From contig OZ020518.1 in NCBI GenBank assembly GCA_963971425.1, positions 3,856,263 through 3,920,262 on the forward strand: a stretch of DNA of 64,000 bases, written 5' to 3'. The translations under genes and the position numbers were made by a program. Below are positions 35,501 through 43,015 of this stretch, piece by piece. The notes beneath the pieces were generated by a model. It made no database searches. It saw nothing but the letters and a program-made list of their open reading frames with translations, and was not told the DNA's origin. Numbering within the stretch: position 1 is the first letter of the stretch; each line of letters begins with the position of its first letter. This DNA comes from Bryoerythrophyllum caledonicum (Eukaryota; Streptophyta; Bryopsida; Pottiales; Pottiaceae).

Positions 35501-37399
35501 TCTAGTATCTTCGGGATGGGATGGCATATACATGTGAAAGATTAACCACGGTTGTAGTGGGTGGTTAGTGATTTTAATTGTTTGAATGTATGGTGATATG
35601 TGCATTGGGGTAGGGATTTTGTTGATGTTGCCGGGGAATGTATATTTTTTGTGTATTAATGTAAGGAGGCCACCGCGGCCCGGTGTGTATGGTCTCCTTT
35701 GTTGCATGCATCTTGTAAGTGCATGTGTATTGTTAAAGATGAGTTTATAGTCTTGAAATATATTTTGTATATATTTTGTAGATTTTGTGGCGGTTAGTTT
35801 TGTTTCTTGTATAACTATAAGAGCCGGTGGTGTGTCTGTGTTTGCGACTAGAGTTTGTAAGCTAGGAAGGGCAGTGTTTAGTGAGGAGGCATTCCATGTG
35901 ATTATGTATGTATTTTCTTGGTTTGGTCTAATGTTTTGATTTTGGTTTTGAGGAGGGATGTAGGGAAGAGGTGGGGGTGGGTGGGTGTATTCTGGTATAG
36001 GGTCTAGACATTTTAGTGATTCACTTATGAGGTTGTTAGGGAGGTAAGGGAATTTTAGTTTTATTATATCATTTGAGGGTGGTATGTCTTGACTATGTAA
36101 GAAGTCGTATAGTCTTTTATGTATTGAGTTCTCATGGTTTATAATATTTTGGTTGTCTACTAGGAATTCAGTATAGGGGTGTGGAGTGTAAATGTGTCGT
36201 TCAGGTGGGTTTTGTAAGGTTAGTAAGGTTTGTAGGAGTGTATTAGTCCATGTAATTGTGTTCCAATTTTGTGGATTTAGAAGTTGGTTACATTCATCTA
36301 TGCTTGGATGAGTAGTGATTATTAGTGCATATAAGATGTGGGGTGGTGGATGCGTATTTTTTTGTTGTATGAATTGGGCAATGTTTGGGTGGGAAGTGTT
36401 GTGTATGTGGTGTAATGTGTGTGTGTTTTTTAGAAATGGTGCGAAGGGTTTTGCAATGTGTTCATATTCTGGTTGGAGTTTTATGGTATTAGGTATAAGG
36501 TAGATTTTGGCATTTTTCTTATGTGATGTAGGATGTCTTTTTAGTATATTGGGCATGGGTCCCGGGTTGGTTTCAATGTCTCCTCCTAGAAGTAGTAGAA
36601 GATTGTGGTATATATGTTTAGTGGTGTATTTTAAAGGCTTTGTTGTGTTATTATTGACTTGTTGGTTTGGGGGTAGGTGGATGTTTGTATTTTGTGTGTG
36701 AGTTGTGGGTTTATTTATTTTTATAGTAGGTGTAGTTGTTTTCGTCTTTAGTTTATTTTTTGTCCATGTGTTTTTTGTGGTTGTTTTTGTTTTAATAGTG
36801 TATGGATGTATGTATGATTGCTTGTATTTTATCTTGGTTGTTTTTGTCCGTGTGCATATGTAACTATTATGTTTAAGACTATTTATATGTGGGTTTATGT
36901 TGGTTTTTAAAGTGGCTTTTAAGTCTTTTTTTTCATATGCGGTGTTATTATATACTTTGTGGTTTGTACAATTGTTTGTTATGGTGTTTGTATTAGTATT
37001 TGGTATGAAATATGTTTTGGCATTTTTTTTGTGTGAAGCGGGGTGTCTTTTTAATATGTTCGACATCGGTCTTGGGTTAGTCTCCATTTTTTGTTTTTGA
37101 GTGTGGCTTTGGTATTTGTGTTTTTTTGATTGTATGTGTTTGTCTTTGGATGTGTGTATGTATATGTATGTGTTTCGTTGATGGTGTGTGGTTGTCTTTG
37201 TGTGTGTGTATGTAGTTTTATGTGGTATTATATTAGTATTCTTTTGTATGTTTGTATTAGTGTATGTCACGGTTTTTGTCTTGGTATTTGTATCAATATC
37301 TTTGTTAGTATTTGTGTTAGTATTTGTATGAGTACACGTACCAATATTTGTATTGGTATTTGCATTTGTATAAGTATAAGTGTTTGTATTCATATACAT
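29528..37399 (-). CDS. LINE ORF2: APE endonuclease, RT, RNase H, restriction-like endonuclease
   Basis: 2623 residues, no stop. Residues 1-270 are low-complexity Thr/Asn-rich, with a 2A-like motif LLLLLGGDIETNPGP at 267-281. APE domain about 498-750: TWNASS, Q-E-T (E532), CGDFNRD (658-663) and NSDHS (741-745). RT about 1000-1420: NNKAPGPD, LYKKGD, LYVDFKNAFGSIDH, GTIQGDTLSPYLF and AYADDL (1297-1302). Region 1730-2060 has a chromodomain-like patch (KYLCQWQHND..KWLPQRDLF, 1732-1754) and an unassigned block. RNase H about 2130-2280: YTDGS (D2140), LRAELMA, FTDCINAL, INGNEQADKLAKEG. RLE about 2395-2565: CCHC (C2400, C2403, H2413, C2418), RHN (2430-2432), KPD (2489-2491), IEFTYC and KIDKY. It would nick target DNA and copy the RNA at the nick. 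The frame is unusually rich in T, N, H, P, I and K because the sense strand is A/C-rich and G-poor. Confidence 0.93.
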   Translation of the reverse strand: MYMNTNTYTYTNANTNTNIGTCTHTNTNTNTNKDIDTNTKTKTVTYTNTNIQKNTNIIPHKTTYTHTKTTTHHQRNTYIYIHTSKDKHIQSKKHKYQSHTQKQKMETNPRPMSNILKRHPASHKKNAKTYFIPNTNTNTITNNCTNHKVYNNTAYEKKDLKATLKTNINPHINSLKHNSYICTRTKTTKIKYKQSYIHPYTIKTKTTTKNTWTKNKLKTKTTTPTIKINKPTTHTQNTNIHLPPNQQVNNNTTKPLKYTTKHIYHNLLLLLGGDIETNPGPMPNILKRHPTSHKKNAKIYLIPNTIKLQPEYEHIAKPFAPFLKNTHTLHHIHNTSHPNIAQFIQQKNTHPPPHILYALIITTHPSIDECNQLLNPQNWNTITWTNTLLQTLLTLQNPPERHIYTPHPYTEFLVDNQNIINHENSIHKRLYDFLHSQDIPPSNDIIKLKFPYLPNNLISESLKCLDPIPEYTHPPPPLPYIPPQNQNQNIRPNQENTYIITWNASSLNTALPSLQTLVANTDTPPALIVIQETKLTATKSTKYIQNIFQDYKLIFNNTHALTRCMQQRRPYTPGRGGLLTLIHKKYTFPGNINKIPTPMHISPYIQTIKITNHPLQPWLIFHMYMPSHPEDTRFLLDIQNTITNHINNHPNHTYLLCGDFNRDIALIGRQNGNHHNPPQNIDYQWRRFTENLNFTYINTDTQFSRQGGYNYSDWSLIDGFYINTNNNTQYTATTNKDTILNSDHSPVQLHIPNNTLISRTPTIPNKDIIRILNPISKTNIEKFNTKFFEENTVQIDSLINTLEINSQLTQAQWQEACHSLDKLINKISDTLEQTCRAHPIPQMTNRTSQQGGYLPRKLSKTWKQYLTTYHTIRKTIRIVKNNPQWRNHPIHNELLTIQHIQIPTPPPPDLPHDTWIKDIAIIAKNANIQARKIITKYTKENIKKAISKYRHLYEISPKKINKKVFKNLESPPMDCIKDQYNNILTSPKDIANEIFNQQTKTNRPTVPTCNYQPQHTIECTCAIRQYPWHDLDGYTLDKRGEPKIPLHKYLNRATYDTCLQNLGNNKAPGPDRIPNSILKNMPPRFHKLLFLFFSHCYKQKQIPNSWKLSTTILLYKKGDPSILPNHRPIALANTIYKLFTSTLTSILSSYGEKFKILHDSQEGFRAERSTARQIQTIIAALEDAKFTNQDIYILYVDFKNAFGSIDHARLLAIMMDLGYPKDATTLVGNIYSKSSTYYTGEHFGKTKPIPIQRGTIQGDTLSPYLFIIFLEPLLRWLERGNYGYTFGTSQVIINSAAYADDLATITNKIKSIQIQLNKIDRYCKWAGMDVGVPKCAATGCPNKSKLNPTTFKALMQASNINYRNQPIPILHQNEPYIYLGTNLVPSLKWKIQIHTTTTKLIKQCKELTTCPATMKQKIKMVDTVLRPGVAYSFYGVPYSMPAIKKLDKKIIAIQKTICGLPKCMSNAITQLPHNLFGLEAFSLKNAYLRCIGEQLQNALNDKGRLGKIYNGLTHYILAQYGGAENIPRIKKSDCIRSPITRTFFLLKHIAKVHLKSTLPNFLTNPTTLETLWQQETLNHNTLNAQLSQKLLQKLLSKNIFELNQITLPNGTHIMNNEDFKTYHFTPSKLIKSALSVAKQLFCHITCPTICQTPCNIHPYSHTLKDPFITLNNNIIPRNIPTPTNPPNPPHTYHPRPPTYIPKNPTTYPINNIINHKHIQHTDTNNIQNNYTKYLCQWQHNDNTYNKWLPQRDLFPRHDTNTSTHNTEKLKQYYQKIQNKIYSDIILAHHPQEQSSDSRSVTPPIIIPLLIIYTTECNPENDILTSSNTIQIDNNQAHLYEENGRHLHTIPITRLQWLWNQYHTKLQTPTNIEPTTQPFETELIWLYQRYKYRIPKTDPLKNAQYTIPTPILDSLISSFNIEHSYFSSPITCPTKLNKFYSPYERDKIFGSLGKAFEHKWIGNGIAHPHNEKDIEQAIHWARLAAKHDPNNTKTIIVTPNNNWYQNNNQHSNPFPDSHIIALFEADTIPYEEPNIPPELKKPRIEPSTLQILCVHHQNQNLGSLEQLVELTSITDNLAIQRPYTKPAPPTPIQTPVNKSKKWSKLNYDNNTLNYSVIPPPLPDYPTHTTPKFNPAYSYYTDGSFKPPEQISPGSWRRERAGYGIYNSTKEIKLAKRLHGLQNILRAELMAIHKTLQIITTKYKNEPAHIFTDCINALYLLNTQITHPTLHNNHPDQTILTSMVQMLQERTQITTLHKVRAHANINGNEQADKLAKEGREKTHKNAKDPHEHAHATPYYFQKEDWPSKEDTPDKGPIRFLGKYLKKQDLYNNLDAISENIPNIEKWTNNNDIDNELSTNFWKNPIISDSQITCLIKFRTGQYMGNARKQLFFGIERFPSVTCPICPSTDPDTWLHVLLKCQNHHIHSLIVKRHNKAVWEVRKLITSYNKSRCFILMNAGTFNSNPQENTVPPWLLPCSCMTQRCHCNARLKPDILCVKGLPYNDPPPENINQDYTIQFIEFTYCNDRFSPETIQNKIDKYQPLINDIIALGWNVDPLIVITSGARATTFIPSMKTLEDTFKIPIDTIKTTFKNINTIAIQHAMSILLHKRKIENNQVLPDRQDPP
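36557..36583 (-). other. 2A-like ribosome-skipping motif in ORF2
   Basis: Encodes GDIETNPGP (residues 273-281) preceded by a hydrophobic Leu run, followed by Met. This fits the D(V/I)ExNPG|P consensus of 2A peptides, at which ribosomes skip one bond between G and P. Such motifs occur at the N-terminus of trypanosome and several animal LINE ORFs. Skipping here would free the first ~280 residues. Activity is inferred from the motif alone. Confidence 0.8.
36995..37090 (-). repeat. Degenerate upstream duplicate of the 2A block
   Basis: Residues 105-135 read METNPRPMSNILKRHPASHK and onward, duplicating residues 276-306 (IETNPGPMPNILKRHPTSHK). The two blocks are 513 bp apart and similar at DNA level too (about 36487-36580 versus 36998-37087). 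In this copy the key Gly is Arg and the upstream Leu run and Gly-Asp are missing, so it should not skip. Confidence 0.8.
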
Positions 37400-37545
37400 A
37401 CCAGTATATGTATCAGTATACGTACCAGTATTTGTATCAGTATACGTACCAGTATTTGTATCAGTATATTTATAAGTATACTCATCGGTGTATGTATCAG
37501 TACAAGTATCAGTATACGTATCAATATATGTACCCGTATATTGAA
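37280..37545. repeat. Degenerate hexamer array GTATNN
   Basis: On the plus strand a run of GTATTT, GTATCA, GTATAC and GTACCA words with a 6-bp period. It spans the ORF2 start and gives the two-residue rhythm (NTNTYT) of its N-terminus. A related array lies at 39530-39760. Confidence 0.8.
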
Positions 37546-37924
37546 CTAATGAGTTTTCAAAAAGATTTCTTTCTAAACATATTTTGTCTAAAATTATGAT
37601 TTCTAAAAACAGATTGTTATTTATTTCAATCAGATTCGTATATATTCTTACTTTTATTAGAATTTCTATTTTTAGTAAGTCTATTTTTGGCGCCTACGGC
37701 GCCACGCCGGCCGGCGTAACATGAATCACACCTCTAATTTTCAAAATTTTGCATACTCTCAACAAATTTCTAGTATTTAATCACAAACTCTCCTCATCTT
37801 TAGATATAACAATTTTAATATTACTATTGACTTTCCATTTATCCCTGTATTTTATATTCCAATTTCTATTTTTAGTCTGAACTTTTTTACTATTACTATC
37901 TTCTTTAATTATTTTCACTCTAAA

Positions 37925-39000
37925 ATTTTTGTTTCTCATTACAAGTTTGGTTAATATTCCATCCAATAATTTTGAATTTTCCAGGGAGCCTATTCTATTT
38001 TTAGTACTGCTGTTTATAGCTATAGTCTTCCTATTTGTATTTTTTTTTATATTTGATTCTCATTATTGTTTTAATGCATTTTTCATCCCTTATTTTTGAA
38101 TTTCTTAAGAAGCATATTCCATTTTTAGTACGGCTGTTTATAGCTATGTTCTTCATCTTTGTATTCTTATTATTATTAATTCCCATTACTATTTTGGTGT
38201 ATTTTTCATCCCTTATTTTTGAATTTCTTAGGAAGCATATTTCGTTTTTAGTACGGCTGTTTATAGCTATGTTCTTCATCTTTGTATTCTTATTATAATT
38301 AATTCCCATAACTAATTTGGTGCATTTTTCATCCCTTATTTTTAAATTTCTAAGAAAGCATATTCTATTTTTAGTACTGCTGTGTTTAGCTATGTTCTTC
38401 ATCTTTGTATTATACTTAATTCCCATTACTAATTTAGTGCATTTTTCATCCCTTATTTTTAAATTTCTAAGAAAGCATATTCTATTTTTAGAACTGCTGT
38501 GTATAGCTATGTTCTTCATCTTTGTATTATACTTAATTCCCATTACTAATTTGGTGCATTTTTCATCCCTTATTTTTGAATTTCTTAAGAAGCATATTCT
38601 ATTTTTAGTACTGCTGTTTATAGCTATAGTCTTCATATTTGTATTCTTCTTATATTTGATTTCCATTACTAATTTGGTTAATCTACCATCCCTTCTTTTT
38701 GAATTCTTTAAAAAGTACATACTATTTTTAGAACTGCTGTTTTTATCTATGTTCTTAATATTTGTATTCTTATGAAAATTAATTCTCATTACTAATTTTG
38801 TTAATTTTCCATCCCTGATTTTTGATTTCCTTAGGAAGCCTATTCTATTTTTAGTTCGGTTCTTTGTAGCTATGTTCTTATTATTTGAATTTTTATGATA
38901 AATATTTCTCGTTCCTATTTTGGTTAATTTTCCATCCCTTAATTTTGAATTTCTTAGGGAGCATATTCTCTTTTTAGTACTACTGTTTATTATTAAGTTC
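37925..39000 (-). repeat. Inter-ORF tandem repeat, nine units of about 114 bp
   Basis: Units of 36-42 codons built on NSSTKNRICFLRNSKIRDEK followed by CTKLVMGIKYN and KMKNIAI. The middle units are most alike and the outer ones degenerate. Eight units are in one open frame of 389 codons (39200-38031) and the ninth continues past its stop. Length varies in steps of 3 nt, so the frame is kept. Lys/Asn-rich, basic, no known domain. Confidence 0.8.
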
Positions 39001-39200
39001 TTATTATTTCTTTTCTTATGATAATGGTTTTCTACTTTACCCTTTATTTTCTTCTTATATATCCTCTCCATTTTTGTTATTTTATTTTTAATATTACTTG
39101 CTCTAATTAAAACCTTTGAAATTTTATAAATATCTATCTTCTTCTTATTTAATTTATTATATCTCTTTTTACTCTCCTTGATTTTCCTATTTTTAGCCAT
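38031..39200 (-). CDS. LINE inter-ORF reading frame of basic repeats (possible protein)
   Basis: 389 codons, starting at an ATG that directly follows the stop of the previous same-frame ORF (TAAATG, 39203-39198). It is very basic and made almost wholly of the 38-residue repeat. Stop-start junctions allow reinitiation in some LINEs, so it may be translated after the 240-codon frame upstream. Open reading through 1.1 kb of AT-rich repeats suggests selection, or simply inheritance from an open repeat unit. No homolog recognised. Confidence 0.4.
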   Translation of the reverse strand: MAKNRKIKESKKRYNKLNKKKIDIYKISKVLIRASNIKNKITKMERIYKKKIKGKVENHYHKKRNNKNLIINSSTKKRICSLRNSKLRDGKLTKIGTRNIYHKNSNNKNIATKNRTKNRIGFLRKSKIRDGKLTKLVMRINFHKNTNIKNIDKNSSSKNSMYFLKNSKRRDGRLTKLVMEIKYKKNTNMKTIAINSSTKNRICFLRNSKIRDEKCTKLVMGIKYNTKMKNIAIHSSSKNRICFLRNLKIRDEKCTKLVMGIKYNTKMKNIAKHSSTKNRICFLRNLKIRDEKCTKLVMGINYNKNTKMKNIAINSRTKNEICFLRNSKIRDEKYTKIVMGINNNKNTKMKNIAINSRTKNGICFLRNSKIRDEKCIKTIMRIKYKKKYK

Positions 39201-39923
39201 TTAAATATTCCTTGTCTTTTGATGGTTTTTGGGTTTAGAATCCCTTCTTCCCTTACGTATCTTTATTATAAAAACTTTATGATTGTTTTCATTTATATTG
39301 TTTCCTATTTTGTTATATGTAGTTATGATACTTATTTTCTTCTTCCTTCTATTATTTATTTTAATTCCATCTTTTCTCTCATTCCTTTTATTTTTTATTT
39401 TGTTTTTGATACTTTTCTTTTTGGAATTTTTACTTAGTTTGTGTGAGAAGTAGTATATTATTATTATCATTTTTTCTATTTTGTGTACTGATTTTTGCGG
39501 TGGTTGATAAGTTGTTGTTTGATTGTTTATACTTATATCTGTATTCGTGTCCATATCCTTACTTGTATTTGTATTATCATTTTTTCCCGTACATGTGTTT
39601 ATGCTTGTATTCGTATCTGTACTTGTAGATGTATTCGACTCTGTATTCTTATCTGTATTTGTATATGTCTCCGTATCCGCATATTTTTCTGTATTCGTAT
39701 GTGTACATGTCACTGTATCTGTATACCTGTTCGTATACGTACATATGTTCCAATGTGTATATACGTATTTTTTTTGGTATTTAGTCGTGAAGGAAATACA
39801 GTATGTGTAGGGAAATTCAGCTATGTAGTCTATACTAGTATTGTATGAAGATTCTAGACTGTATTGAATAGTATAATATACTATGGGGTATGTATGTATT
39901 ACTATGTGGTCTTTGAAGGTCAC
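39201..39923 (-). CDS. LINE inter-ORF reading frame, Thr/Asn-rich (possible protein)
   Basis: 240 codons between ORF1 and the repeat frame. The middle is low-complexity (TDTNTCTHTNTEKYADTETY), produced by the second degenerate GTATNN array (39530-39760). The end is Lys/Asn-rich. No domain. It ends one base before the ATG of the next frame. It may be untranslated filler. Confidence 0.35.
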   Translation of the reverse strand: MTFKDHIVIHTYPIVYYTIQYSLESSYNTSIDYIAEFPYTYCISFTTKYQKKYVYTHWNICTYTNRYTDTVTCTHTNTEKYADTETYTNTDKNTESNTSTSTDTNTSINTCTGKNDNTNTSKDMDTNTDISINNQTTTYQPPQKSVHKIEKMIIIIYYFSHKLSKNSKKKSIKNKIKNKRNERKDGIKINNRRKKKISIITTYNKIGNNINENNHKVFIIKIRKGRRDSKPKNHQKTRNI

Positions 39924-40015
39924 ATTGTTGGCTCGAGTCTTGGTTACTAGACTTTGCCCACAAAGGCTCTCATACGAATGAGGTCTATCTATTAGTATCT
40001 TGAGGTCTTTGAACT

Positions 40016-43015
40016 CTACGGGTTTGGCTGTGGGTTTTCTAGTCTAGGCTTCTTCATGCGACTATTGACGTCCTTCAACGATGTGAGGACAAGGGACAAA
40101 TTCTCTTCAAGGTTTAACAATTTCTCTGCCAATTCTTCATGTCTCTGGTCAACATAGTCCCTAGTTTCTTGATGTAGCTTCTTGTTGCTTTCTTCCACTG
40201 CTTTCTCCACTATGTCTACGATATCCTCCTTGGAAATGTTGTTCGATGGTCCCTCTTGCATTTTGAAAGTTTCCACCGTATTGACAATTGCGGTATTGAT
40301 ATCTCCAAAGCCAAAAGACTTTATCAATTCCTCAGATGGGGGTTCAACTCCATTCAAGCTTCTGCGATGAGGGGCATATTCCACATAGTTTTCTCCCATC
40401 ATAATAGTCTTTCCCACAAATTGTTTATAAACAATTGGGTTTGTGCAGTGTACATTTACACTCCCATTGTGGCGATTGTTAACTTCCTTGTGAAACCAAA
40501 TGGAGTTCACATTAGTAGCACCCATAGTCTTGTGAATCCCACCGCTAACTTCCAAGGTACTCATTCGGAGGGGAAGTGGGGAGAGAGTGAGTGTCAATGC
40601 ATCTTTTTTGGCCTTAGACTCCAGTGTGTTGCCCCCATTCGGTTTGGTGTGTTTTGCTTGTATGATTTCCTGTTGCGTAGTGACCTGGTGTAGTTGAATT
40701 TTAGCCGCCTGTTGTGGTGTGGTAGCCATAATAAATGCATGAGAATCCTCTTTGTACTTGTGCACCGCAGTGACCTCAAATTCTTGTCCTCGCTTGAAGC
40801 TGTTCAATACTATGTCTTTGAAAAGGGCGTGCGCCGATGTCCCTATCAATGTATCACTCTTGATTTTCACCGATAGATTGGTGTTGCGTGAGATGTTGTG
40901 GTACGTCTTGCATACTTTGCCAATAGTGTCTTTCCCATCAATATTGAGAATAAAGTATCTCAAGCCCTTAAGTAGCATGATTCCGTCCATTTCGGGTTTG
41001 AGTAAATGAAGTTTAATAATGCCAGCCCATACACCTTTCTTGCCCCCTTGTTTGAGACTAAGGCAGTGTATTGCTATAGGGTCTATCAAGTCCGTTCCAA
41101 GTGGTATGTTCATTATTTCTAACCTTCTTGATACCAAATCCTTCACGTCATCATGCATGAGGGGGGAGGAGGGAAGTTCAAAATAAATAGCAATGTGGAA
41201 GTCATGTGACATACCTGTATCTTTGTTGATGTTGACGTCAAATGGGAGTTGAGTGATATTATAGTGTTGACCCACCGTTCCTCTCCTTGACATCGGATAA
41301 AGCTCCTGTGGTATATAAGGAAATGACATTTTTGCCTTGCTAGCCTCTTCTGCTTCATCCGCCTTGAAGCCTCTTGTAATCAATCCTTCCACCGATTCCC
41401 CACTATAGCGCTCCTTACTGCCCTCCTCCATAGCGAGGGTGTCCATGGCTTGGAACCCTAACCAGAATTTGAAGTTAGAGAGAACTGGAGTTGAGATAGA
41501 AGGCATACCTTCACCATTTGGAGAGCACCTCATCTTCTTGTTACTGTTGATGTCTTCCCCCGATGTTATGGCCATGCTCTCCTTGTGTGCCACCTCCTTC
41601 TCCGTTGGGGTTTCTATGTCCATATTATCTCCAAGTTCCAGGTTTCGTCTAGCGTTCCCTGTCATGATGATGGAGCTGCAGCAATATGGCTGGTTAGAGA
41701 AACTTACCTGAGTATTTGATGGGGCTGGTGAGTCGAGGTTGTGGTTTGGTGATGAAGGAGAGTTGCGTAGATCTTCTCTCCTGGTTGTTGTGGCGAGTCT
41801 AGCGATTCTGACGCTCTTTCTTACTACTCCTCTCTTCTGTTGACTTCTTCTTGTTGAGGTTGTTGGCTGTTGTTTTTTGTTGCGTTTTGAGCTGATTTTT
41901 TCTGTATCACCCCACACTTTGTTCTTCCCCAACTTCACCCAATCCATACCATTTTCAAGAGGTAGAAAACTTACCTTGAATGTCAGTAGTGATAGCTGTC
42001 GAGGTTGGGATAGACCTTGTGAGGAGTCACCTGCAGTTTGGAGATGACCTTGTGAGGGATCACCTGTTGTTCGCAGCTCGACTCTTCTTTTTCGGGACCG
42101 CTGGGTTTTTGCCTTCACGTCACTTTTTTGGCAAGGGCGGAGGTTGAGAGAACTGTAGCTGCTCCAATTTAACTTCGAGTGATGACTTGGATTTCCTCCA
42201 CACTTTCTGCTTCCGCTCCCTCGTCTTGGGCCCTTCTGCCTCTCTTCGACTGTGCTTGCTCCGTTTGCTCCACTGTGATGGCAGCTTTTGTTTTCGAAGC
42301 TGTGGTGAGCTTCTATGCTTGGAGTTGGCCGGCTCTGTGTTCGTGGAGTAAGCGGTGCGGCAGCTGTGAGTCGTTCTCTACTGATGATTCTTCGGTGTTG
42401 ATGATTGGAGCTCCAAGGGTATGGTTTCGGAATAGCTGAGAATTGGCGACGGGGAGCAATTCGCTTTTGGTGATGGAGCGGCACCGGGTTGCAGTTTCGG
42501 CGGTTGTTGGCTTTCTGCTCGAGTGTGGGTGGTCGTCGGTACCTGTAGGCGGGGTGATCTCGACAACAGTGTCGGTGTTGTTCTCCTTCGGTCCCAAGGA
42601 GGGGCTGCGCTTCTCTGTACTTGTTTCGGCACTTTTTCTTTCGTTTATTTCTAGGTTGCCTTCGATGCTGGAACTCAATTGGGTTGCTGCCAGACAGGGG
42701 TGCTTGTTGTTTCTTTGGAATGGTGCTGGTGTCGATATTTCTTGCCTGAAACAGCGTGCACAACTTTTGAGCCTTGTATCTATATGTGTTAGCCCTGCTG
42801 AAAATTCGCCAGCGCTTCCGCGTGCAAAGTGCTCTACCAAAAACTTTGAATCTATTCCTACTTAGCTGGTAACTAAAGTGTGTGTTGTGCTGGATCGATG
42901 GCCATGTGTGTGTGTATACTATTGTGGGTGTGGACCCTGTGAGAGACGTGCATGCAAAAACTGATGGAGGGTTAGAGATAGCCTGGATCGATGTGCAGGT
43001 GCTGCAGAGCAGCAA
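40016..43015 (-). CDS. LINE ORF1 protein
   Basis: 999 codons without a stop. The first ~350 residues are basic, Arg/Ser/Gln-rich and of uncertain status. Met357 (MDWVKLGKNKVW, 41947) or Met451 (41665) could be the real start. Residues about 550-900 form a globular-looking region with no CCHC knuckle or RRM that I can name. The C-terminus is a long charged helix, probably a coiled coil (VEKAVEESNKKLHQETRDYV then RHEELAEKLLNLEENL), ending with a basic patch (MKKPRLE) that could be a nuclear signal. ORF1 proteins usually bind and package the LINE RNA; here that is inferred from position and the coiled coil. Base composition is balanced, unlike ORF2. Confidence 0.7.
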   Translation of the reverse strand: MLLCSTCTSIQAISNPPSVFACTSLTGSTPTIVYTHTWPSIQHNTHFSYQLSRNRFKVFGRALCTRKRWRIFSRANTYRYKAQKLCTLFQARNIDTSTIPKKQQAPLSGSNPIEFQHRRQPRNKRKKKCRNKYREAQPLLGTEGEQHRHCCRDHPAYRYRRPPTLEQKANNRRNCNPVPLHHQKRIAPRRQFSAIPKPYPWSSNHQHRRIISRERLTAAAPLTPRTQSRPTPSIEAHHSFENKSCHHSGANGASTVEERQKGPRRGSGSRKCGGNPSHHSKLNWSSYSSLNLRPCQKSDVKAKTQRSRKRRVELRTTGDPSQGHLQTAGDSSQGLSQPRQLSLLTFKVSFLPLENGMDWVKLGKNKVWGDTEKISSKRNKKQQPTTSTRRSQQKRGVVRKSVRIARLATTTRREDLRNSPSSPNHNLDSPAPSNTQVSFSNQPYCCSSIIMTGNARRNLELGDNMDIETPTEKEVAHKESMAITSGEDINSNKKMRCSPNGEGMPSISTPVLSNFKFWLGFQAMDTLAMEEGSKERYSGESVEGLITRGFKADEAEEASKAKMSFPYIPQELYPMSRRGTVGQHYNITQLPFDVNINKDTGMSHDFHIAIYFELPSSPLMHDDVKDLVSRRLEIMNIPLGTDLIDPIAIHCLSLKQGGKKGVWAGIIKLHLLKPEMDGIMLLKGLRYFILNIDGKDTIGKVCKTYHNISRNTNLSVKIKSDTLIGTSAHALFKDIVLNSFKRGQEFEVTAVHKYKEDSHAFIMATTPQQAAKIQLHQVTTQQEIIQAKHTKPNGGNTLESKAKKDALTLTLSPLPLRMSTLEVSGGIHKTMGATNVNSIWFHKEVNNRHNGSVNVHCTNPIVYKQFVGKTIMMGENYVEYAPHRRSLNGVEPPSEELIKSFGFGDINTAIVNTVETFKMQEGPSNNISKEDIVDIVEKAVEESNKKLHQETRDYVDQRHEELAEKLLNLEENLSLVLTSLKDVNSRMKKPRLENPQPNP

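Noticed and set aside
37925..39000. Regular ~114-bp repeats as a CRISPR-like array
   Set aside because: Units are contiguous and homologous throughout, with no unique spacers, in a eukaryotic LINE.
37130..39848. Plus-strand frames with membrane-protein look (Phe/Ile/Tyr/Val-rich)
   Set aside because: They are antisense to the Lys/Asn- and Thr-rich repeats of the LINE; the hydrophobic look is a by-product of base composition.
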